Part shown: one piece after another, positions 56,443 to 64,000 of the stretch
Layout of the letters: each line of letters opens with the position of its first letter
Numbering within the stretch: position 1 is the first letter of the stretch
NCBI GenBank assembly: GCA_934045905.1
Contig: OW203762.1
Location: 11,251,647-11,315,646, forward strand
DNA from: Leuctra nigra
Taxonomy: Eukaryota > Arthropoda > Insecta > Plecoptera > Leuctridae
Direction of reading: 5' to 3'
DNA: 64,000 bases
The notes under the pieces: model-generated
Databases searched by the model: none
Told to the model about the DNA's origin: nothing
The model's input: the letters and a program-made list of their open reading frames with translations, nothing else
Made by a program: the position numbers and the translations under genes

Positions 56443-58641
56443 CTAGGAACCAAGCATAGTCAGTAGAGACAAAAAGCTCTCGTCTGGTTCTTCTTTGACT
56501 ATTACGACACAATCTTTCTTCAAATGCTCCTGGGATGTCAGATGCTTCTTGAAGTCGCGACTATTTAGAAATTGTTCATCACATTTTTCACATTTAAAAA
56601 GCTGCTCTTCAATATGACTTAGAGAATGAAGTTCCATTGGATCTTTGTAAACTGCCACGCACACATTATCAGCAACGTGACGGTTCAACGTACGTTTTTG
56701 AAAGAAAGTCTTGCTGCATTTTTCACAACTGAAAGGTCGCTCTCTCGGGTGGATCGCTTGATGACGTACCATGTCATCAGCGTCTACGAATACAAGTCCA
56801 CACAAGCCGCAGTGACACGAGAGTGTCAAAATGTGTCGATGCAAGTTCATGTGGGTGGCAAATCCTCTGCTGCAATGTTGACATACGTGCGGTCGCTCGC
56901 CGGTATGCGTGCGCATATGCTGCTTTAAGCACCGGTTACCTTTGAAACCTTTCTCACACACCTCACATTTAAACGGACGCAAGTCGCTGTGAACGCGAAG
57001 ATGCTGCCGCACCAGACGTTTATCGTAGAAAATCTTGTCGCAGAAAATACATTTATATGTTGAATCTTTGGTGTGGGTTACCAAATGACACTTTAGACTA
57101 TAATTTGTGTCGTAAATTTTATCACAGTATTTACAAACGATTGGTTTCTTCTCCATGTGAGTTTTTTCGTGGCGTGCTAGAATTTTTGTGGTCTTGAAAG
57201 TTTTATCACAGACTGTACATTTATAAGGAATAATTGAATGAGATTTAAGATGCACGGCTAAAAGAGATGGACTTTGAAACGGTATTTTGCAGAATTTGCA
57301 GCAAAGATTACACGGTAACTCGGGGTCATTAGTATTCAAATGCTCTGATAGACGCATTTTACATCTAAACCTTTTCAAGCATGAGGAACAATGCATCCAG
57401 GGAGAGATTTTATCTGTGAAATCTGATCGCTTTGAGGGATATGATTTGGATTTAGACGATGTGGAAGTGTTTTTAGTACGTAATTTGTATCTTGATTTAC
57501 CTTTGGAGTCCTGCAATGAGACCAATGTCTGAGACCAATTAAGCGGATTCACTTCAACTTCAATCTTAGCTGATGTGTCGGAATCATCTTCAAAGTCCCG
57601 CCACGGAAGCGGTGTAGGATTTATTGACAAGTTTGTACACGTTTCTGTAGATGCAGAGGGGTTGGGGATCAGAGGCAAGAACTGAAACAAAGCAAAGAAC
57701 ATGAAACTATGAGGAAGTACAAAGTACTAAGTGAAAGAAAGACAATATAAAATTAATGCTTTCAATGATAGGTAGGGGGAAATCAGTTTGTTTATCAGCA
57801 CTCCCCAGCTATTTTTGTTTCTTCTTGTTGTTGTTTTTGTCATGTCAACCCATCGATTTACAGAATACCCAGTACCTTCCTACCTAAATACTACATGTTT
57901 CAGTGAGTAGGTAGTTAGGTACCTACTAAGAAGCTACCTTTTAAAACATTACCTGACTCAAATTAATGCAATCCATTATGTAGTACCAACCTAGGTACCT
58001 ACTTGAATCAGACAGGGAAAGTTTAGTGTACAAAAATGATGTTACATATTTGCTGGCAATAGCACAATTGACATCAAAATTATTATGTAGGTACCTTACT
58101 AGGTATGTAGTACCTACTACTACTCAAAAATTAAATTAAAAATGTTAGAAAAGGGACTAAATTGAAGAGAAAAGGTAGGGCACTGCATACTGGAGCATAT
58201 CAATATTTCAGGAAATATAAGTTGATTTTTACCTAGGTACTACCTACCTAGTACTGTAGGACATATGAAGAAATTAAATATTTTACAATTTATTTTTGCA
58301 CCCCATACCTTGGAGTCACGTTTCTCATCTTCATCGTCAACTGGTTCTTGCTTAAAACTTCCGGAGGCAACATCGAAGAAGAGAGTGGAATGAGACGATG
58401 TAGGAGAAGACAATGGATCTCCATTCACATTCTGCAGTTCAGTGACGCGATTGACCGATGATTGAGACGCAGAATCTTCCGGCGTAATGCTTAATGGATC
58501 CACGTCATGATCTGTATCTGGGCAAATAGTGTCCTCTTGTTCTGACTTTACACGCGACAGATCAACCTCTTCGAAGATAGGTTCTCCTTCGTCAGCAGAT
58601 TCCGCTCTCCAGCGCTGGTTCGAGGAATATTGTTGTTCCAT
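56443..58641 (-). CDS. C2H2 zinc-finger protein
   Basis: Two exons on the minus strand, 58641-58309 and 57681-56443, joined in phase 0 (SK|GTATGG donor, TTTGTTTCAG acceptor), 523 residues. The N-terminal 150 residues are acidic and low in structure, with two sumoylation-like sites (VKSE, FKQE). About ten C2H2 fingers follow; the clearest are [38 protein letters not shown] and [19 protein letters not shown], the last followed by the canonical TGERP linker. The first finger ([11 protein letters not shown]) and the [10 protein letters not shown] finger are atypical, and one carries a short insertion. A last finger ([10 protein letters not shown]...SQEH) and VKEEPDESF close the protein. A DNA-binding nuclear transcription factor is likely; targets are unknown. 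A minus-strand AATAAA lies at 56228-56223. Orthology to a named gene is not claimed. Confidence 0.92.
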
Positions 58642-58809
58642 GGCTCATGTCAGAGATGCTGTAACAATAGTCATAGGTGGAGGTGTAAATTGGTATATTT
58701 ACAGAAATTTTAGCAAGTATTTTACTGTAAATATCCCTTCTTTTCTTATATAATTTTACTAGCACTATTCAGGTGCCTAGTTCTTTAGAAAGAAGGTAGG
58801 TATAGCAGA

Positions 58810-58932
58810 GGGCCTATTCTATATCTTTTTTTGATCTCGTAGCGGCCGCCTTCGTTTCACTGCCATTAAGGTAGCATTACGCGGAAATGAAGGCGGCCAC
58901 CACGAGACAAAACGAGATATGGAATAGAGCCC
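58810..58932. repeat. Palindromic MITE, ATTCTATA-ended, type D
   Basis: Near-perfect palindrome of about 123 bp: GGGCCTATTCTATATC at the left and GATATGGAATAGAGCCC at the right. Inner arms carry ATCTCGTAGCGGCCGCCTTC and GAAGGCGGCCACCACGAGA. No coding potential. Confidence 0.75.
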
Positions 58933-59994
58933 CTGGTACCTACATGGAAATGTGTAGGTAGTCGAAAAAAATCATCTACCTACTTAGCCACAATCAATAA
59001 CAAGTTACACAACAGTTCAAGGTTGCTAGATAGGTACATTGTTGTGCATTGTTTGTTGTTTGCTGAAGAATTTGTGTCCAAAGTAAGCCACCTTAACATC
59101 CCCATACGTATATTGTCTCCACCTTACATTAATTAATTCTAGAGTCATTATTAAACTATTTGCCTAGGCTAACATGAAATCCGAACAAAATGTGTGTTGA
59201 CTTCTTGGTCGATGAAGTGTGAGGTTAGTGGTTACACGGGCATATCAATGGTGAAATCCAGAAATAGACCGAAAATACTAGTGTTCACAGAAAATATACT
59301 CACAATAAGGAAAATGCGAGAAAAGAATGGTAGTACTCCAAGAATAACCGTGGAAATTACCGAAGATGAGTCTTGTTCGTAGGAATATGACAGTCCGTCA
59401 ACTCAATCAAGGGCGTAGGTCAAGGTCGTGAAAAAACTGAAAAAACATTTATTCATCGGGCGGTGATTGGCTGGAATATTGGCGCTCAAATTTGAAATTT
59501 TGCTCTGACCACTGATAGCTTCTTCCACTTTTACATATTAATTTATATTTAATTGTAATAAGAGGTTTCATATTTTTTTTTTTTTTTTTTTTATTGTTAC
59601 AAATACACAGGATAAATACACTTTACATGTGGTAGGTAATTTTAATAATTTTGAAAAATAATAATAATAATTTTGAATGCCCTATTTCGATGAAAAGTAC
59701 GCACGGTGGCAAATGGAACCAACCTGTTACTCAAATCATTATTATACCATTAACACAGTTTGAAGAGGACAGTTGATGTTAAAATTAATGAAAAGCTTTT
59801 AAATAGAGTATATTTCTATAAAAATTAAAAATCACTATTTATGTTTGGACAATATTTTATGAGGAAAATCACTTGCAGGTTACAAAAATATCAATCAAAA
59901 ACATAATATTATTATGCATCCATGTAACATACTGTATTTCAAAATATTGTATTATAAGGTCCCTCCTGATCAAAGATACTACTGTCCCGATTAG

Positions 59995-60145
59995 CAGTGT
60001 TGTGATTAGATAATTTTATGTTTATCTAGATAAAGATAAAGATAAACTGCAAAAAATTTATCTAGATAAGATAATATATAAATTTCAAAGAAATCATCTA
60101 GGTAATAGATAAAGATAAAAAATAATTATCTAGATAATTGTAATA
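59995..60145. repeat. TATCTAGATAA-rich hAT-like fragment
   Basis: Starts GCAGTGTTGTGATTAGATAA and is filled with TTATCTAGATAA and variants, resembling the termini and palindromic subterminal motifs of the element at 11725-12661. It is cut at its right side by the retrotransposon starting about 60150. Only one end is visible. Confidence 0.45.
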
Positions 60146-60160
60146 GATATTATCATTATT

Positions 60161-61057
60161 ATGTCGTGCCTAAACTCCAAGTGCAAGTTAGACTTATCAG
60201 CTGATGCTGACTTCATTCAGTGCTCAGGTTGTTCTTTAAATTGTCACTTTGACTGTGCTAAATTGAAAACGCAGGAAAATAGGAAGTTGTGGCGTTGTCC
60301 GAAGTGCATAAAGGGTAAAGTTAAAACGCCCAAGGACGATACACCGTTTGTTTTTCCTGACTTTACTGCGGCAATTGCTGATTTAAAGCGTGAACTTCTG
60401 GAGAGTTTCAGAGTAGTGTCTGAAGATTTGCGCTGTTTCAAAGACGACATAGCGAAGAAAGTTATTGCCATTGAGGCTGGGGTGGCTGACTTGCAACAAC
60501 GTTGCGACGAGAAAGACGAGCGGATTGAGTTTCTGGTGCAGCAGGTCAACGATCTTGACCAATACGGTAGGCGCAATAACATTGAGATTGACAACGTATC
60601 TGAAGTCGTGGGGGAAAATATTGAAGCTATCGTTATTAAAGTGGCGGCAAAACTATCCGTGGATTTGTCTGCAAGTGATATTGAGGCAGCGCATCGCCTT
60701 CCGTCGAGGAATTCAGTCAGACCTCCTAGAATCATTGTTCGATTCGTAAACAGAAAGAAGAGAGACGAAATTATAAACAAAAAGAAGGTAGCAGCTTCAA
60801 TTAAGAGTCAAGATATTGTACAAGTGGGTCAGTCCCGCATATACATCAACGAGAATTTGGCTCCTTTCTTCCGCGAACTCCTCTGGTCGGTCAAGACTAG
60901 GGCAAAGGAAACCGGCTACAAGTTCGTTTGGTGGAGCCACGGAAAGGTCTTGGTGCGCAAGGACGAAAATTCCCGTAAAGTATTTAGAATTACTTCTTAC
61001 CAGGATATTGACCTTTTGGTTTCTGATAGGCAGGCTGAGTCAGATTTAGCGGGTTAA
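60161..61057 (+). CDS. Non-LTR retrotransposon ORF1 (PHD-like finger, coiled coil)
   Basis: 298 residues. The N-terminus CLNSKCKLDL...QCSGCSLNCHFDC...LWRCPKC is a PHD-like zinc finger. Residues about 75-135 form a probable coiled coil (DLKRELLESFRVVSEDLR, VADLQQRCDEKDERIEFLV). A C-terminal basic RNA-binding-like part follows (DQYGRRNNIEIDNV, IEAAHRLPSRNSVRPPRIIV, FVNRKKRDEI). This is the layout of ORF1 proteins of Jockey/CR1-type elements, which bind element RNA. The ORF is intact. ORF2 starts 16 nt after its stop in another frame. Confidence 0.88.
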   Translation: MSCLNSKCKLDLSADADFIQCSGCSLNCHFDCAKLKTQENRKLWRCPKCIKGKVKTPKDDTPFVFPDFTAAIADLKRELLESFRVVSEDLRCFKDDIAKKVIAIEAGVADLQQRCDEKDERIEFLVQQVNDLDQYGRRNNIEIDNVSEVVGENIEAIVIKVAAKLSVDLSASDIEAAHRLPSRNSVRPPRIIVRFVNRKKRDEIINKKKVAASIKSQDIVQVGQSRIYINENLAPFFRELLWSVKTRAKETGYKFVWWSHGKVLVRKDENSRKVFRITSYQDIDLLVSDRQAESDLAG

Positions 61058-61073
61058 TACTTGCTTCCAGTTT

Positions 61074-64000
61074 ATGCAAAACATAGAATTTGTGTTTACA
61101 GAAGAAGTCGAGAGGGAAGTAATATCAGATATTGACAGTTGGTTTTCTAAAGTAGAGGAATTTTTCACTTGTTTACATGTGAACATCAGATCAATAAATA
61201 AAAATTGGGACCAATTAAATGGTATATTATGTAAGCAAATAGGGGTTGTGGATGTCATTGCGATAACCGAAATCGCAATAACTGCAACCACACCTATTTC
61301 TCTCTTTAGCATTGAAGGTTATGATAGATTTCATTATACTCGTGTAAATAGGGGTGGAGGAGGAATATTGTTATTTGTAAAATCTGTATGGCATTTTGTT
61401 GTAAATGATGATGAATTTCAGTATTTTGAAGGAGTAGGAGGAATCTTTTCTCTGGCAAATGGAAATGTTATTACCTTGTTGGCAATTTATAGGCCACCTA
61501 ATTTAAATAGAGGTGGTTTCGTGGAGGAATTGGAAATGTACATTGGAAATTATTCCAAAGTAAATAATGTTGTAATATTAGGAGATATGAATTTAAATCT
61601 GTTCGATTCAGATGATTGCAATGTTCGTTCATATTTATCGCTAATGGCTGCAAATGGTTATATTAATTGTATTAATGATGCAACACGCGAGGAATGTAGA
61701 GGTGATGTTTTTACGAGTACTTGCATTGATCACATTTTTATTAAGTCTAGTTGCCATGATATTAAGTCGGCTGTGTACACTACCAAGATATCTGATCAGT
61801 ATATAATTATTGCCGGAATCATGTTTCATGGCTCATCTCAGAAATTTCAACATCAAATTCCAGTAAAAAAATGCATTAATGAAGTTAAATTAACACGTTT
61901 GTTGAGAGAGTGTGATTGGCTTGAGCCTATGACGTATGATACATGCACTGACGTTTTTGACAACCTAACTGCCAAGTTTGATTATTGTTATGATGAATCT
62001 TATTACCTAAATTACCAGCTGGGGAAACGTAAGAAAAAGTCTTGGTTGACGGCTGATATTATTAAATCCTGTAAAGAAAGAGACCGTCTATTTAAGAAAT
62101 GGAAGAATTGTAACGGTGTATTGAAATTTTACTATGGCGTCGAGTACAAAAAATTCAGAAATAAAATAAATAATGCTATTCGTAATGCCAAAAAAATTTA
62201 TTATACAGGTGTCTTTGAGAAGTCTAGAGGAAGTATTAAGGACACATGGCAATCTATTAATGATGTACTTGGTAAAAAGAAAAAGGATACTGTAGATCAG
62301 GTTTTAAGTAAATATTTAGGGAAACAATTCAATGATAAGCAGATTGCAGATAGATTTTTGCACTGTTTCATCAGTGAGGTAGAATCTTTGAAACATGTTT
62401 GCAACATTCATACTTTAAGTTACAATTATGATGTAGTTCAGCTTCAGTCTTTATACATGCCTCCAGTGTGTGCCACCCGCATAAATTATATTATAAATTC
62501 ATTAAACTCTAACAAACAACCGGGTTTTGACAGGATACGAATAACTGATTTGAAAAATATAGCGGAAAAAGTAAGCCCAGTTATTGCTAAAATTATTAAT
62601 ACTTCAATTTCAGAAGGTGTTGTTATATCTAAATTAAAAATGTCAATAATTCGACCTGTTTACAAAAAAGGTGACCACCTCGAGTTCAATAATTACCGAC
62701 CAATTGCTTTGCTCCCTACTATTGAGAAAATTATGGAGCGGTGTGTTGCAAAAATATTAACTGATTATTTATCAAAGTTTAAAATCATCAATTCACATCA
62801 GTTTGGTTTTCAAAAAGGTAGAAGCACCACTGATCTGCTTACTCTTTTCGCTGATTACATAAATTCTAAATTAAATGAGAATATGCACGTTCTGGCTCTT
62901 TTTATAGACTTTTCAAAGGCATTTGATACGTTAAACCATACAAAATTGTTAACATCTCTTGAAAATGCTGGTATTCGGGGTCCCCTCTTATGTTGGTTTC
63001 ACAATTATTTAACGGATAGGCAAATTATAGTTAAAGTTGGTGAAACTGTGAGTATAGCTGGGGTATGTAATTCTGGTGTACCTCAAGGGTCAATATTGGG
63101 TCCAATTCTTTATCTCTTATATGTGAATAACATGCCTAGTTATATTCAAAATTGTAAAATTTATATGTACGCAGATGACACTGTTCTAGTATCTGCTCAT
63201 AAAAATTTAGAACAGGCTCAGATAATTCTTCAGTCTGATTTCAATACATTGTTGATGTGGACTCATGATAATGATTTGTTAGTAAATAGTACAAAAACTA
63301 AGTTAATTCACATTTGTTCACCTTCAATTGCAAGTAGGTTAGACCCTGTAACATTATTGTGTCATAGTTTTAATTGTTTACATACATTAGATTTTGCTTT
63401 GTGTACTTGTACTGATCTGATTGAGGAGGTTGATACTTGTTTATATTTAGGTATAACAATTGATAAATACTTTTCCTGGAGACCTCATATAAATAGCTTA
63501 GCTTCCAAATTACGTTCTTGCTCGTTTCAGTTGTTTCATGTAAAATCTTTTTTACCTGTTAGAATTTTAAAATTAATATATTCTGCTTTAGTGGAATCTG
63601 TAATTTCTTACGGTTTACTTGCTTGGGGCAGCACATCCAATGTTCACCTTCAAGTCATTCGATCTATACAGGATAGAATGATCAAGAATTTGACCCCTGA
63701 TGCCGTTAAGCTCAAATGTAACAATAACACTCTCTTAATGTACGATCATCTTAACTTCCTTCCAATATCTGATTTGTATAAATATAAATTCATAATCAAA
63801 TATTTTTATTCGAACGAACTTAAAATTATCTACAATCATTCCAGGGCCACTAGATCAATGGTGAATCCAGTTTCTTTAATACTCCCCCGATTTACTAATA
63901 AGTATGGAAAGCGATGTTTAAATTACTCTGTCCCTTTTATTTTCAATCAGTTGCCTCAAGAAATTAAGTCTTTAGATAATTATAGTAGTATTAAGAAAGA
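61074..64000 (+). CDS. Non-LTR retrotransposon ORF2 (endonuclease-reverse transcriptase), open at window edge
   Basis: Open from ATG at 61074 to the window end, 975 codons without a stop. The N-terminal AP-like endonuclease shows LHVNIRSINKNWDQL, VIAITE, IYRPP, LGDMNLNLF and DHIFI, but the final motif reads SDQY (residues 240-243) where the family has SDHY, so the catalytic His is replaced by Gln. The reverse transcriptase shows SNKQPGFDRIRITDL, VYKKGDHLEFNNYRPI, QFGFQKGRSTTDLL, FIDFSKAFDTLNH, GVPQGSILGPILY, YMYADDTVLVS (YADD at residues 699-702) and LGITIDKYFSW. The C-terminus (SALVESVISYGLLAWG) continues beyond the window. It reverse-transcribes the element at a nicked target. Fits the Jockey/CR1 group. 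Confidence 0.92.
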   Translation, partial: MQNIEFVFTEEVEREVISDIDSWFSKVEEFFTCLHVNIRSINKNWDQLNGILCKQIGVVDVIAITEIAITATTPISLFSIEGYDRFHYTRVNRGGGGILLFVKSVWHFVVNDDEFQYFEGVGGIFSLANGNVITLLAIYRPPNLNRGGFVEELEMYIGNYSKVNNVVILGDMNLNLFDSDDCNVRSYLSLMAANGYINCINDATREECRGDVFTSTCIDHIFIKSSCHDIKSAVYTTKISDQYIIIAGIMFHGSSQKFQHQIPVKKCINEVKLTRLLRECDWLEPMTYDTCTDVFDNLTAKFDYCYDESYYLNYQLGKRKKKSWLTADIIKSCKERDRLFKKWKNCNGVLKFYYGVEYKKFRNKINNAIRNAKKIYYTGVFEKSRGSIKDTWQSINDVLGKKKKDTVDQVLSKYLGKQFNDKQIADRFLHCFISEVESLKHVCNIHTLSYNYDVVQLQSLYMPPVCATRINYIINSLNSNKQPGFDRIRITDLKNIAEKVSPVIAKIINTSISEGVVISKLKMSIIRPVYKKGDHLEFNNYRPIALLPTIEKIMERCVAKILTDYLSKFKIINSHQFGFQKGRSTTDLLTLFADYINSKLNENMHVLALFIDFSKAFDTLNHTKLLTSLENAGIRGPLLCWFHNYLTDRQIIVKVGETVSIAGVCNSGVPQGSILGPILYLLYVNNMPSYIQNCKIYMYADDTVLVSAHKNLEQAQIILQSDFNTLLMWTHDNDLLVNSTKTKLIHICSPSIASRLDPVTLLCHSFNCLHTLDFALCTCTDLIEEVDTCLYLGITIDKYFSWRPHINSLASKLRSCSFQLFHVKSFLPVRILKLIYSALVESVISYGLLAWGSTSNVHLQVIRSIQDRMIKNLTPDAVKLKCNNNTLLMYDHLNFLPISDLYKYKFIIKYFYSNELKIIYNHSRATRSMVNPVSLILPRFTNKYGKRCLNYSVPFIFNQLPQEIKSLDNYSSIKK

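Larger units (their letters stand above)
58642..60160. other. Upstream region of the zinc-finger gene
   Basis: AT-rich spacer holding the zinc-finger gene's presumed promoter, the palindromic MITE at 58810-58932, a poly(T) tract of about 22 bp near 59571-59592 and, at the right, a TATCTAGATAA-rich stretch. No other gene is visible. Confidence 0.5.

Overview
The window is eukaryotic nuclear DNA from an arthropod, most likely an insect. Genes are split into short GC-rich exons with GT-AG borders, lying in AT-rich introns crowded with palindromic DNA transposons, non-LTR retrotransposons and a tRNA-derived SINE. Gene content (ephexin-like RhoGEFs, an insect ModSP/gastrulation-defective-type serine protease, a C2H2 zinc-finger protein, a THAP protein) fits an insect. 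A hemipteran is my guess, but nothing here proves the order. All gene models were built by hand from splice motifs and phase matching, without transcripts.

Layout. 269-1745 (+): 3' end of a RhoGEF (end of DH, PH, C-terminal SH3). 2211-6033 (-): a divergent Rho-family GTPase in two exons, tail to tail with that GEF. 9514-26490 (+): a complete 11-exon, 771-residue DH-PH-PH-SH3 RhoGEF. Two of its splice-acceptor/exon junctions have been tandemly amplified: 12 units of about 137 bp at 18692-20320 and 7 units of 113 bp at 25662-26451. 31182-43546 (+): a complete 12-exon, 757-residue secreted protein with four Ig-like domains, a proline-rich linker and a trypsin-fold protease of ModSP/gd type. 45228-53096 (-): a THAP zinc finger split over two exons by a 7.5-kb transposon-filled intron; a second, frame-preserved copy of the first exon lies at 55479-55623. 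56443-58641 (-): a two-exon, 523-residue protein with about ten C2H2 fingers; a decayed copy of its 3' end lies near 53.9-54.1 kb. 60161-64000 (+): a two-ORF non-LTR retrotransposon of Jockey/CR1 type, open to the window edge.

The repeat landscape is rich. It holds foldback elements with arms of 100-250 bp, hAT-like elements with 8-bp target duplications, a piggyBac-like element with TTAA flanks nested in a hAT element, PIF/Harbinger-like elements with TTA duplications, a three-level nest of palindromes at 45.8-46.6 kb, and a foldback at 47.4-50.1 kb broken by both a SINE and an RT-encoding retrotransposon.

Functional links: the two GEFs and the GTPase between them belong to one signalling class (Rho GTPase activation), which may reflect local duplication or co-inheritance; direct pairing is only inference. 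The Ig-protease has the catalytic triad and features of initiator proteases of extracellular cascades. The most unusual signals are the two amplified splice-acceptor arrays in one gene and the duplicated THAP half-exons.
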